Below, in pieces: positions 38,868 through 47,028 of a stretch of 64,000 nt of DNA. Source of the DNA: Paenibacillus sp. J31TS4 (GTDB lineage: Bacteria; Bacillota; Bacilli; Paenibacillales; NBRC-103111); NCBI RefSeq assembly GCF_018403265.1, contig NZ_BOSI01000002.1, positions 806,001 to 870,000 of the forward strand. The letters are read 5' to 3'. Numbering within the stretch: the first letter of the stretch is position 1; every line of letters begins with the position of its first letter. A program made the position numbers and the translations under genes. Under the pieces are notes generated by a model. It ran no database searches. It was not told the DNA's origin and saw only the letters and a program-made list of their open reading frames with translations.

Positions 38868-39446
38868 TTATTGCAGGCGGGGATCGATCGGTTTCGAATG
38901 GCTGCTTTGGAGCTCCTCGAACAGGGCGCTGCTGCTCGAGCTGGGCAGCTCGCCCTGTTTCAAGCCGAGCAGCCGTTCCAGATCCCCCATCGTCACCGGC
39001 TTGGCATGGGGCATCAGTTCGTAGCCGAGCTGTCCGTTGGGCTCCAGCGTAGCGGTCTTGACGTCTTGGATATTCGAGATCCCGAGCAGCCGGAGCTGCG
39101 ACTCCAGCTGGTCAACTGTCATTCTCATGGTGCGCAGATTCGAGTCCAGCGGCTTTCCGTTCTCAATGACCACCTTTGACTGACCGGTGACGCATCTCTC
39201 GATCCAGGGGAACTTCACCTGCAAATATTCAACCACGAGCAGAGACAGGATAAAGACAAAGGCCGAGCCGACGGCAATGCTCATATGATTATTCGCGATG
39301 GGCTGCACGATCGTCGTCCCGATCGAGATGACGATAACGGTCGTCGCCACAGTCATTTGCGAGATGGATTTTCTGCCCGCGATCCTTAAGAGCGCCATGC
39401 CGGCGAGCAGGAGAAGGACCGACTTCCAGATCCATGCCCATTGCAT
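38868..39446 (-). CDS. DUF421 (YetF/YdfR-like) membrane protein
   Basis: This 192-residue protein has three N-terminal membrane helices, then a cytoplasmic alpha/beta domain with TGQSKVVIENGKPL and RMTVDQLESQLRLLGI, the DUF421 signature. The start is taken at 39446 (MQWAWIWKS) because AAAGGAGTGGAG lies just upstream; the frame is open 33 bases further. Related proteins are linked to spores or stress in Bacilli, but no function is established. The C-terminus is serine-rich and polar. Confidence 0.88.
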   Translation of the reverse strand: MQWAWIWKSVLLLLAGMALLRIAGRKSISQMTVATTVIVISIGTTIVQPIANNHMSIAVGSAFVFILSLLVVEYLQVKFPWIERCVTGQSKVVIENGKPLDSNLRTMRMTVDQLESQLRLLGISNIQDVKTATLEPNGQLGYELMPHAKPVTMGDLERLLGLKQGELPSSSSSALFEELQSSHSKPIDPRLQ

Positions 39447-39479
39447 CGGTTCTCCACTCCTTTCTGGAAAGCATTCCAA

Positions 39480-39759
39480 GAACTAGCCTTTTCCCGTCCG
39501 CTTCTCTTTATACATTCTGAGAACGAAAGCGGTGGTAGCCGCTTGCCGCTGGAAAGGCTGGCTCGGTGCGGAAATGTAGGGGAGATGGGGGTAGCGGCCA
39601 CGATCCATCCTATTTCGTACGATAGCGGCCGCCAGACAGATAGGTCCTTTGGACTCCCAAGGGCCTTCTTGGTGTGGGACTGCGGACATGACCGTGGGCC
39701 CTCCATGTCGGGATAAAAGTAAGAAATAAACAAAAACGATCATTTTTGGAAGGAAATAG
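39480..39759. other. Intergenic region with no recognised gene
   Basis: There are open frames on both strands (for example 39441-39716), but they lack ribosome-binding sites and protein-like sequence. It lies between the divergent DUF421 gene and the promoter at 39760. I see only minor dyads (AGCGG/GCCGCT near 39528-39545). Confidence 0.45.
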
Positions 39760-39788
39760 TTGACGCTCCTATGGTAGGAATGTAAGAT
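39760..39788 (+). promoter_or_regulatory. Promoter of the leader RNA before the Ugp-like ABC genes
   Basis: TTGACG (39760-39765) and TAAGAT (39783-39788) are separated by 17 bases. Transcription would start near 39795 and run into a structured leader ending in a terminator. Confidence 0.65.
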
Positions 39789-39794
39789 GGGAAC

Positions 39795-39931
39795 TAATCC
39801 TACGCAATTTCATGCAGAAGTGAGCGAAATCGAAAGAAAGGAGGCAAAACGGAAAACGCCCCTGAAACCCGACCGCCAGAATCCTTCTAACCGATAGGTA
39901 AGCCCAGGGGCTAGAGGATTCGGTTTTTTTT
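39795..39931 (+). ncRNA. Structured leader RNA with terminator, riboswitch- or attenuator-like
   Basis: Two helices compete or form a pseudoknot. Helix A pairs GCCCCTG (39858-39864) with CAGGGGC (39905-39911). Helix B pairs AATCCTTCTA (39880-39889) with TAGAGGATT (39912-39920), one bulge, and is followed by CGG and eight T. The 5' arm of B lies inside A and its 3' arm directly abuts A. A small ATTTC/GAAAT stem lies upstream near 39807-39830. This is the arrangement of a regulated terminator. I do not recognise it as any named riboswitch class. It could also be a short terminated RNA. Confidence 0.6.
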
Positions 39932-39942
39932 GTCTTTACGAT

Positions 39943-39956
39943 TGTAAGTGCTTACA
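39943..39956. promoter_or_regulatory. cre/LacI-type palindrome before the ABC genes
   Basis: TGTAAGTGCTTACA differs by one base from TGTAAGCGCTTACA, the classic CcpA/LacI-family operator. It lies just after the leader terminator and 72 bases before the binding-protein start, so it could act as a roadblock or control a second promoter. Confidence 0.6.
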
Positions 39957-40027
39957 TTCCCTTATTTGGGTGAATTGGGATGGTCAATTACTGATGGACA
40001 GATTGAATTGTGAGAGGAGTAAGGATC

Positions 40028-41338
40028 GTGAAATCATTCTTTCATTATTCCGCGATCGGCGTGTCGATTGCCGCGCTGCTCGTGTCCGGCTGTTCCTCCG
40101 ACTCCAGCAGTACGGGGGAAGCCTCGGGTGTCACTACGATCGAATTCTGGCATGTCAACTCCAATGACTGGGGCGGCAATGAAGTAAAGAAAATCGTAGA
40201 CAACTTTAATGCAGAGAACAAATCCATTCAGGTGGTAAGTAAGTACATTCCGAATCAGTACCAGGGCGTGATCCAGCAGGCTCAGGCCGCCATCGCGGGA
40301 GGCAATCCGCCAGATGTCTCCATGATGGGGTACAACTACGTTTCTTACGTGAACGGAAGCTTGCCGTATACGCCTATCGAAGAGGTGGCCAAGCTCGACG
40401 AGAAGGAGCCCAATTTCATCAAGGATAATTTCCTGCCTAACGTCGTCGATCTGAGCCGGGCGGATGACGGCAAGCTGGTAGGACTATCGTTCGGACTTAG
40501 CAATCCGGTCCTTTATTACAATGCGGACATGCTCAAGCAAGTGGGCTGGAACCCTGACAAGCCTCCGGCCACTTGGGAAGAAATCAAAGAGCTGAGCAAG
40601 AAGGTCAAGGATCAGACCGGAAACTATGGACTCTACATACAGGAACCGCCGGATAACTGGGCGACCTTTGCTTTGGCCAAGTCGAACGGGGGCAATTGGC
40701 TGGAGAAGAACGGCAAGGAGCTGAAGGTGACGGTCGACTCCCCGGAGGTTGTGGAGGTCTATCAGATGATAGGGGACATGGTGAAGGAGAAACTGGCCTT
40801 CCACGGCAAGCAGGAAGAAGGCCAGCAAGCGTTCGGCAACGGAAAAATCGCCATGTACTATACGACGATCGGCAGAATGGGCGGGATCAAGCAGCAGAGC
40901 AAATTCGACCTGCGTACGTCCAAGTCGCCGACCTTTGGCAGCAAGCCGCGCTCCATTCCCGCAGGCGGCAACACGCTGGTCGTCTTCTCGAAGGACAAAA
41001 AGAAGCAGAAGGCGGCCTGGGAGTTCATCAAGCACTTGCAGTCGCCCGAATCGCTGGCCATCTGGGTACAAGGGACGGGCTACTTGCCGCCGCGCGAAGG
41101 GGTAGAGAAGGATCCGAAGGGCGCAGACCTGAAGAAATTCCTCGATGAAAACCCGTTAATGAAGCCGGCGATCGAGCAGAAGGATGCCGTCGTCCAGTGG
41201 GCTAACTTCCCGGGCGACAATGGGCTTCAGGCGGAGCAGGCGCTCATTGATGCACGCGACCAAATTCTGAACGGCACGAGTACCGCCCAGGACGCGATGT
41301 CCAAGGCAGCCGCCAAGATCAGAGAACTGCTGAAGTAA
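40028..41338 (+). CDS. ABC transporter solute-binding lipoprotein (UgpB/MalE-type)
   Basis: This 436-residue lipoprotein starts with GTG at 40028, behind AGAGGAGTAAGG. The lipobox is LVSGC. The mature protein begins with the family 1 pattern TTIEFWHVNSNDWGGNEVKKI and has VLYYNADMLKQVGWNPDKPPATWEEI, as in glycerol-3-phosphate and sugar-binding proteins. It is the first of four genes: binding protein, two permeases and a secreted glycerophosphodiesterase-like protein. By context it may bind glycerol-phosphate or a glycerophosphodiester. That is inference; a sugar is also possible. Confidence 0.88.
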   Translation: MKSFFHYSAIGVSIAALLVSGCSSDSSSTGEASGVTTIEFWHVNSNDWGGNEVKKIVDNFNAENKSIQVVSKYIPNQYQGVIQQAQAAIAGGNPPDVSMMGYNYVSYVNGSLPYTPIEEVAKLDEKEPNFIKDNFLPNVVDLSRADDGKLVGLSFGLSNPVLYYNADMLKQVGWNPDKPPATWEEIKELSKKVKDQTGNYGLYIQEPPDNWATFALAKSNGGNWLEKNGKELKVTVDSPEVVEVYQMIGDMVKEKLAFHGKQEEGQQAFGNGKIAMYYTTIGRMGGIKQQSKFDLRTSKSPTFGSKPRSIPAGGNTLVVFSKDKKKQKAAWEFIKHLQSPESLAIWVQGTGYLPPREGVEKDPKGADLKKFLDENPLMKPAIEQKDAVVQWANFPGDNGLQAEQALIDARDQILNGTSTAQDAMSKAAAKIRELLK

Positions 41339-41367
41339 GCCGGGCCTGGTATTAGATCGGGCAGGGG

Positions 41368-42345
41368 ATGCCGATGGGCGGGCTATCCTACGAACCTATG
41401 GCGTCTGTCCCTGCAAGAAGAGAACTCGAAAAAAAAAGCGAGAAAGATTGGGTTGATAGAATGAAAGCATTTCAAAAAGTGAAGCCTTTCTTGTATTTGG
41501 CTCCAGCCCTCATTCCGATAGCCTTGTTTATCTACTATCCGTTGGTCAAGTCGCTGCAGATCAGCTTCCTGAGCTGGAACATGGTCAGCCCGAACCGCAA
41601 ATTCGTTGGCATGGACAACTATTCCTATCTGCTTCAAAACAGGGAGTTTTGGAATTCCGTTTGGAACACAGGCGTCTATACCGTTCTCTTGCTTCTTCTG
41701 CTCCTTGTTTCCCCGTTTTTCGTCGCCTATGCGGTGACTCGGATCTCGGGACGCGTGCAAGCCTTTTACAAATCCGCTATTTTCGTGCCGACCGTGCTTT
41801 CTCTGGCCGTCTCGTCTATCGTCTTCCTGTGGCTGTTCAATCCGATCAGCGGCTCGGTGAATCATTTGATCGCGCTCGTCGGGATTCCTCCCGTCAACTG
41901 GCTGTCCGACCCGACCTGGGCGCTGATCTCGATGGTGATCATCACCTCCTGGAAGACATTCGGGTATCATTTTATCCTGCTGCTGTCAGGCATCCTGTCG
42001 GTGCCGCAGGATATCGTGGAAGCCGCCAAGATCGACGGGGTCAGCTCCAGCATGGGTCTCATCCGGAGAATCTATGTTCCTCTGTCCAGCGGAACCCTGC
42101 TGTTCGTGTTCGTCATGACCGTGGTATTCGGGATCCAGTGGTCGTTCGTGCCGATTCAGATGCTGACCAACGGGGGACCCGACCAGGCGACCAGCCATCT
42201 TGTGTTTACCGTGTACCAGTATGCATTCCAGTTCTTTAAGAGCGGCCTTGCGTCCGCAGCAGCCGTGCTGACCTTCCTTGTTTTCAGCGGGTTGATCGTG
42301 TTCCAGGCGCTGGTGATGGAGCGGAGGGTGCATTATGAAAATTAA
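41368..42345 (+). CDS. ABC transporter permease (UgpA/MalF-type)
   Basis: This inner subunit of a carbohydrate-type ABC importer has up to 325 residues and six predicted membrane helices. The EAA loop is recognisable as DIVEAAKIDGVSSSMGLIRRIYVPL. Start choice is uncertain: ATGs occur at 41368, 41374 and 41461, none with a strong ribosome-binding site. The membrane region begins after the last, at KPFLYLAPALIP. It overlaps the next permease by 11 bases. No ATPase gene is present, so a shared MsmX/UgpC-type ATPase is expected. Confidence 0.9.
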   Translation: MPMGGLSYEPMASVPARRELEKKSEKDWVDRMKAFQKVKPFLYLAPALIPIALFIYYPLVKSLQISFLSWNMVSPNRKFVGMDNYSYLLQNREFWNSVWNTGVYTVLLLLLLLVSPFFVAYAVTRISGRVQAFYKSAIFVPTVLSLAVSSIVFLWLFNPISGSVNHLIALVGIPPVNWLSDPTWALISMVIITSWKTFGYHFILLLSGILSVPQDIVEAAKIDGVSSSMGLIRRIYVPLSSGTLLFVFVMTVVFGIQWSFVPIQMLTNGGPDQATSHLVFTVYQYAFQFFKSGLASAAAVLTFLVFSGLIVFQALVMERRVHYEN

Positions 42346-43150
42346 AGTGAATCCGTGGCAGCTGCTGCTGCTGCTCTCCCTGCTTCTGAGCTTTTTTCCG
42401 CTTGTCTGGATGGTTAGCACGGCTCTGAAGCAAACGGACCAGATTTTTTCGGATTTCCTGAATCCGATTCCTCTGCCTGTTACGCTTGAGCACTTTATTC
42501 ACGCCTTCAATAGCTCGCCGCTTCACCGATTTTTTCTGAATTCGTTCGTTGTCGCCACCTCGGTAACCGCCTTCCAAGTGCTGACGAGCATTTTCGCGGC
42601 TTATGCCTTGACCCAGTTTGTCTTTAAAGGAAGACAGGCGCTGTTTTACGTCATCGTGGCAAGCATGCTGATCCCTGTCCTCGTCACCATGCTCCCGAAT
42701 TATTTGCTACTCAGCAAGTGGGGACTGCTGAACACCTACTTTGCCGTTATTTTGCCGCAGCTGGCGAGCGGGATGGGGATCTTCTTCTTGCGGCAGTCGT
42801 TCCGGACGATCCCGAAGGCACTGCTGGAGTCCGCTGAGGTCGAGGGAGCTACCGACTGGCAGAAAATGTGGCTGATTGTCGTGCCCGCAGTCCGTCCTAT
42901 GATCGTCGCCATCGGCATCATTCTGTTTATCAACGTTTGGAATGAGTATTTTTGGCCGCTCATGGTCATCAACAAGCAGAACATGTTCACGATTCCGCTT
43001 GCCCTGCAGCTGTTCATCAACTCGGAGGGCGGCACTTCCTGGGGCCCGATGATGGCTGTGGCTACCCTGGCGTCCATTCCGCCCATTGTCGCCTTCCTTC
43101 TGGTGCAGAAGCACATCATTAGCAGCTTCCTAAGCACAGGGGTGAAATAA
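42335..43150 (+). CDS. ABC transporter permease (UgpE/MalG-type)
   Basis: This 271-residue second permease has six membrane helices and a conserved EAA loop (LLESAEVEGATDWQKMWLIVVPAV). It starts inside the end of the first permease, with GGAGCGGAGGG upstream. Together with the two preceding genes it makes a family 1 carbohydrate importer without its own ATPase. The secreted GDPD gene follows after 74 bases and is likely co-transcribed. Confidence 0.93.
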   Translation: MKIKVNPWQLLLLLSLLLSFFPLVWMVSTALKQTDQIFSDFLNPIPLPVTLEHFIHAFNSSPLHRFFLNSFVVATSVTAFQVLTSIFAAYALTQFVFKGRQALFYVIVASMLIPVLVTMLPNYLLLSKWGLLNTYFAVILPQLASGMGIFFLRQSFRTIPKALLESAEVEGATDWQKMWLIVVPAVRPMIVAIGIILFINVWNEYFWPLMVINKQNMFTIPLALQLFINSEGGTSWGPMMAVATLASIPPIVAFLLVQKHIISSFLSTGVK

Positions 43151-43224
43151 TGCGCCGAGCAGGCGGTACATCGCGAAGTTATCCTATCGGAATCCAATCC
43201 ATAACTTGAATGGAGGTTTTTACA

Positions 43225-46200
43225 ATGGGAAGCAAGACGCGTTCGAACAAAGCTCTGGCGGCGGCGGTCAGCTTGACTCTGCTGGCATCCGCCTTCCCTC
43301 TGGCGGGACCAACATCGGTTTCCTATGCCAATGAGGCTGAGATGCTGGCGCCGGCGGCCCTGCCTGCGGTCGTCATTTCGGAGATTATGTACGATGCGCC
43401 GGGCAGCGACGATGGTGCCGAATATGTGGAAGTATCCAATATTGGGAGCCAGGCGGTAGACCTGAGCGGCTACTACATAGGCGATGCGGCAGTGAAAGGA
43501 AGCGGGGAGGGCATGTTCCAGTTTCCCCAAGGCGCGATTCTGCAGGCGGGTCAATCCTTCGTCATCGCACAATCGTCCCTGGGAATGAAGGAGCGCTATG
43601 GGTCGACACCTGATTACGAGCTGCCTACTCATCCGACGTATAACAAGGAGAATGATCCGTCCGTGCCGGATATGCTGCCTGGGGATTGGTCCACCGGCTA
43701 CCTGACGCTGGCGCAGGCGGGGGATGATGTGCTGCTGATGGACACCTCACAAAAGATGGTGGATTATGTCCCTTATGGGAAGGATGGCAAGCTGAACGGC
43801 AAAACCTATAAGGCTGCGCCGGGCATCACCCAGCATATCCAGTCGCTGCAGCGTCAATTTCTGACAGGGGACGCTTCGATTGATTTCTGGCCCCTCCCCC
43901 CGACGATTGGAGCCTACGTGCCGGGAGAGGGACAGCCGCGTCCTTATCCGGGGCCGGCCATCAGCCGAAGCCTCCTGATCAGCGAGGTGCTCTATGATGC
44001 CATCCACGATGAGGATAACGGCGAATTCATTGAAATTACGAACGTTTCCGGAGAGCGTCTGGATATCAGCGGCTATTCGATCGGGGACGCCGAATTTCCC
44101 AAGTTCACCAGCTCAGGCGAAGGCATGTTTCTATTTCCGGAAGGAACCTTCATCGAACCGTATCAAGTTATTGTAGTCGCGCTTAACGCGAAGGGAATTC
44201 GCGACCGTTACGGCGTGACGGCGGATTTTGAGCTGGAGGAGTCGCTTCACGAGGTACCGAATCTGGAGCAAAACAAGAGCTGGGCCACCGGCATGGCGAA
44301 GCTGGGCAATGCAGGCGATCAGGCGCTGCTCTACGACCGGAATATGCAGATAGTCGATGCCGTCGTTTGGCAGGAATCGTCTCCTTTCCCCGGCGTGCAG
44401 CCTTACCTCCCGACAATCAATGCGAACAACGGCCATTCGATCGAACGCTGGAATGCGGTGGATACTAACAATGCGGCCGTCAATTTTGTCGCGCAGCCGA
44501 AACCTTCTCCAGGGGTCCTTCTGTTCGGCCCCCATGCCGACACGAGCCGGATCCCGGAGCTAGCTCTTAAGACGGATGTGCTTGCTGCACGAGAGCCGGC
44601 GACCGGGATCTCCTTCGCACCGACGGTGATCGGGTATGGCGGGGATGCCAAGAGCGCTCCCGAGAATACGAGAGCCGCTATCGAAAAGCTGCTGGAAACC
44701 GACGCCAGTCAAATTATGCTGCCGGTGCAGATGACCTCGGACGGCGAGCTGATTGTGTTCGGGGACGAAACGCTGAACAAGCGATCGAACGGCAAAGGAC
44801 GTGTCGATAAGAATACCTGGGCGGAGATCAGCCAGTTGGATGCCGGCAGCTGGTTCTCTCCCGAGTTTGCCGGACAGCGGATCCTGAAGCTGTCGGAGGC
44901 GCTCGATTTGATCCAGGGCAAGCTGATCCCCGTCCTATCGGTAGAATCCGAGGCTGCTGCCCTGAAGACGGCAGATCTGCTCAAGGCGAGACAATGGACG
45001 GACGCGCATCTCTTTACCTCAGAGGAAAGCATTCTCACCGCTGTTAAAGAAAGGTACGCCGAGCTTCGCGGCGGGCTGAATTACGCAGGCCGACCGGTGA
45101 ACCCGGAACAGCTGAAGCAAATGATACTGGCGGCGCGCAGAAGCGGAGCGGTCACGATCCAGCTGGATCAAAGCCGGCTGACGGCAGACGTTATTCATTA
45201 TCTTCGTGTCCGTGGTCTCGTAGTGTGGGGGATCGGTGGAGATTCGGAGCGTGAGGCGCACGATCTGATTGCGCTCGGCGCAGGGGGATTGGTCACCGGA
45301 GATCCGCGTGCGGCGCTTGCGTCGCTCCGCGATTACCCGGAGGGGACCGTCACCCAGCGTCCATTGATCGGCGGCCATAGAGGGAGCGTCGAGCAAATCT
45401 CGGAGAATACGATGCCGGCCTTTGAGGCGGCCTGGCAGGCCGGAGTGGATCTCATTGAGACCGACGTGCTCGTAACAAAGGATGGTCAGCTCGTTCTTAT
45501 GCATGACGATAATGTGGACAGGACGACGAACGGCTCCGGCAAGATCCGCAACATGACGCTGGCCGAGATCAAGCAGCTGAATGCCAACTACTTGAATCCG
45601 AGTCAGCCGGCCGAGGTTCCGACATTGGACGAATACCTGGCCTGGGCGAAGGAGAAGAAAAAGACAAGAGGACTTGCTCTCTTTCTGGAGATCAAGGCGC
45701 CTAACATAGAATCGTCTATTCTGGAGCTGGTCAAGAAGTACGGACTGGAGGAGGATGTCTATCTCATTACCTTCCGTCTGGAGGAATTGAAGAAGGTGCG
45801 CCAGCTCAATAAAGAAGTAGGGCTTGTGTACATTCATAATGGCCCGGCTTCGGTGGATAATCCGCTCGGCCATGCGGAGAAGTTCATCCGGGAATCGCTC
45901 AAGGCCAATGCTCTGTTCAATCCCAGCATCTCCATGAATCCGGTATTCGAGAAGTATGTCAAGCATCGGGGGATCGTCACCTTTGCGCGGCCGATCAGCG
46001 ATGTGGCGAACCTGCCCCAACAGTATTCCCGCATGGTGACGGAGGTGCAGACGACGGAGAAGGTGGCATTGAAGGTCGGAGAAGCAGCCGGCATCACCGG
46101 AGAGGTTGTGTTCCAATCCCGGGAGAAGCAAGCACTGACGCCGAAGCTTCGGCTGCTGGATGGTTCAAGCGAAGTGATCGCCCTGACAGCGGATAATAAA

Positions 46201-46311
46201 CTGCAAGGGTTGAGCAAAGGCACTGCCTGGGTTCAGGCTTATTACGAATATGAATTCCAAGGCAAGCTGACCCGTGTCTATGCCCGGCCGACTGAGGTTT
46301 CTGTGAAATAA
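43225..46311 (+). CDS. Secreted protein with two lamin-tail domains, a degenerate GDPD and an intact GDPD
   Basis: This 1028-residue protein starts at 43225 (TGGAGGTTTTTACA upstream) with a signal peptide ending SYA. Two lamin-tail-type domains follow (about 50-240, VVISEIMYDAPGSDD; about 250-420, LLISEVLYDAIHDED). A GDPD-like domain (about 465-710) has lost the catalytic set: HR is replaced by YG in VIGYGGD and MHD by FGD. A canonical GDPD domain (about 713-950) keeps GGHRGS, LIETDV and MHDDNVDRTTNGSG. A Big-like C-terminal domain ends it. The active domain should hydrolyse glycerophosphodiesters, or related phosphodiesters of teichoic acid, to glycerol-phosphate outside the cell. The preceding ABC importer is the plausible uptake route. 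Confidence 0.88.
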   Translation: MGSKTRSNKALAAAVSLTLLASAFPLAGPTSVSYANEAEMLAPAALPAVVISEIMYDAPGSDDGAEYVEVSNIGSQAVDLSGYYIGDAAVKGSGEGMFQFPQGAILQAGQSFVIAQSSLGMKERYGSTPDYELPTHPTYNKENDPSVPDMLPGDWSTGYLTLAQAGDDVLLMDTSQKMVDYVPYGKDGKLNGKTYKAAPGITQHIQSLQRQFLTGDASIDFWPLPPTIGAYVPGEGQPRPYPGPAISRSLLISEVLYDAIHDEDNGEFIEITNVSGERLDISGYSIGDAEFPKFTSSGEGMFLFPEGTFIEPYQVIVVALNAKGIRDRYGVTADFELEESLHEVPNLEQNKSWATGMAKLGNAGDQALLYDRNMQIVDAVVWQESSPFPGVQPYLPTINANNGHSIERWNAVDTNNAAVNFVAQPKPSPGVLLFGPHADTSRIPELALKTDVLAAREPATGISFAPTVIGYGGDAKSAPENTRAAIEKLLETDASQIMLPVQMTSDGELIVFGDETLNKRSNGKGRVDKNTWAEISQLDAGSWFSPEFAGQRILKLSEALDLIQGKLIPVLSVESEAAALKTADLLKARQWTDAHLFTSEESILTAVKERYAELRGGLNYAGRPVNPEQLKQMILAARRSGAVTIQLDQSRLTADVIHYLRVRGLVVWGIGGDSEREAHDLIALGAGGLVTGDPRAALASLRDYPEGTVTQRPLIGGHRGSVEQISENTMPAFEAAWQAGVDLIETDVLVTKDGQLVLMHDDNVDRTTNGSGKIRNMTLAEIKQLNANYLNPSQPAEVPTLDEYLAWAKEKKKTRGLALFLEIKAPNIESSILELVKKYGLEEDVYLITFRLEELKKVRQLNKEVGLVYIHNGPASVDNPLGHAEKFIRESLKANALFNPSISMNPVFEKYVKHRGIVTFARPISDVANLPQQYSRMVTEVQTTEKVALKVGEAAGITGEVVFQSREKQALTPKLRLLDGSSEVIALTADNKLQGLSKGTAWVQAYYEYEFQGKLTRVYARPTEVSVK

Positions 46312-46424
46312 TAATCCTTTTCCCATCTAGTTAAGAGCGGGTTTCGAACGTGTTCGGTTATTGTCCAATCCTTTAGAAAGCTGCCGCATAAACTGTGTTA
46401 GCTTCTCGAAAGGGGGAGAAAAGC
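46312..46424 (+). other. Leader of the YjcZ-type gene
   Basis: There is no gene here. A dyad CGAAC-GT-GTTCG lies at 46345-46356. CATAAACTG (46387-46395) loosely resembles the sigma-K -10 (CATANNNTA), which would suit a sporulation gene, but no clear -35 is seen. Confidence 0.3.
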
Positions 46425-46514
46425 ATGGGATTCGGAGGCGGATTCACATCCACTTCAGCCATTCTGGTGCTGTTCATTCTGCTCGTAATTGTTTCTTGCG
46501 CATGCCTGATCTAA
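46425..46514 (+). CDS. YjcZ-family sporulation peptide
   Basis: This 29-residue peptide begins MGFGGGFTSTSAILVLFILL and ends VIVSCACLI. The glycine-rich start and single hydrophobic helix with late cysteines are the hallmarks of YjcZ/SscA-type peptides of spores. AGGGGGAGAAAAGC lies before the ATG. A strong terminator follows about 65 bases on. The family is recognised from pattern; the function in spore assembly is known only for some relatives. Confidence 0.87.
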   Translation: MGFGGGFTSTSAILVLFILLVIVSCACLI

Positions 46515-46580
46515 CACTCGCTAAACCGTGCTGAAGGCAGAACTTGCAAGACCGGCTCGGTCGCTAGATTCGAAGATCGC

Positions 46581-46613
46581 AAAAAAGGGGCCTCCTTAGG
46601 AGGCCCCTTTTTT
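46581..46613. terminator. Terminator, perfect 15-bp stem
   Basis: AAAAAAGGGGCCTCC and its exact complement flank a TTA loop, with six T at the end. It works for the YjcZ gene and possibly in both directions. Confidence 0.92.
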
Positions 46614-46703
46614 GAGGAGCGGCGTGTTTTTGCAGCTGGATTGAAGGAGTCTTCTTGTTCATGCCGGATCGCATGGTGCTAGCCGGTACCGAAAAGAGAG
46701 GAC

Positions 46704-46741
46704 AAAAAAACAAGCCCGAGAATTTCTTCTCGGACTTGTTT
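46704..46741 (-). terminator. Terminator of tRNA-Val
   Basis: On the minus strand AAACAAGTCCGAGAA pairs with TTCTCGGGCTTGTTT (one wobble), followed by a run of T. It directly follows the tRNA. Confidence 0.88.
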
Positions 46742-46747
46742 CGCGTA

Positions 46748-46820
46748 TGACCTGAGCCGGGCTCGAACCGACGACCCCCACCCTGTCAAGATGGTGCTCT
46801 CCCAGCTGAGCTATCAGGTC
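46748..46820 (-). tRNA. tRNA-Val (GAC)
   Basis: This is a 73-base cloverleaf on the minus strand. Acceptor GACCTGA pairs with TCAGGTC, the anticodon stem is CCATC/GGTGG (one wobble), the loop TTGACAG gives anticodon GAC, and the T-arm contains GGTTCGAGCCC. No CCA is encoded. Confidence 0.93.
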
Positions 46821-46865
46821 AAGTGTTTCGCTCGCTAACTTGCTTCGTCCGCGGCGACAAGATTT

Positions 46866-46894
46866 ATAATACCAAGGCTTGGACGGAATGTCAA
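46866..46894 (-). promoter_or_regulatory. Promoter of tRNA-Val
   Basis: On the minus strand TTGACA (46894-46889) and TATTAT (46871-46866) are separated by 17 bases. The -10 lies 46 bases before the tRNA. Confidence 0.85.
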
Positions 46895-46975
46895 CAGCTT
46901 TTCTATAAAAAAATGAAGCGGTCTTCGGACAGCCCTTTCACCGGTATAGACCCGTGCTAAAGGCTCCGAAACGCC

Positions 46976-47005
46976 GAAAAGCCGGCCGGATGGTTCCGGA
47001 CGGCT
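46976..47005 (-). terminator. Terminator of the thioesterase gene
   Basis: On the minus strand AGCCGTCCGGA pairs with TCCGGCCGGCT (one mismatch) around ACCA and is followed by TTTTC. Confidence 0.75.
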
Positions 47006-47028
47006 CTTCGGGCTCGTTCGTTGTTGGA

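Noticed and set aside
39795-39931. TPP, SAM, c-di-GMP, fluoride, guanidine or preQ1 riboswitch assignment for the leader
   Set aside because: The conserved core sequences of these classes as I remember them are not present, so I left the leader unclassified.
46345-46356. CGAACGTGTTCG as a possible LexA box before the YjcZ-type gene
   Set aside because: The half-sites GAAC and GTTC are only two bases apart, not four as in Bacillus LexA boxes.
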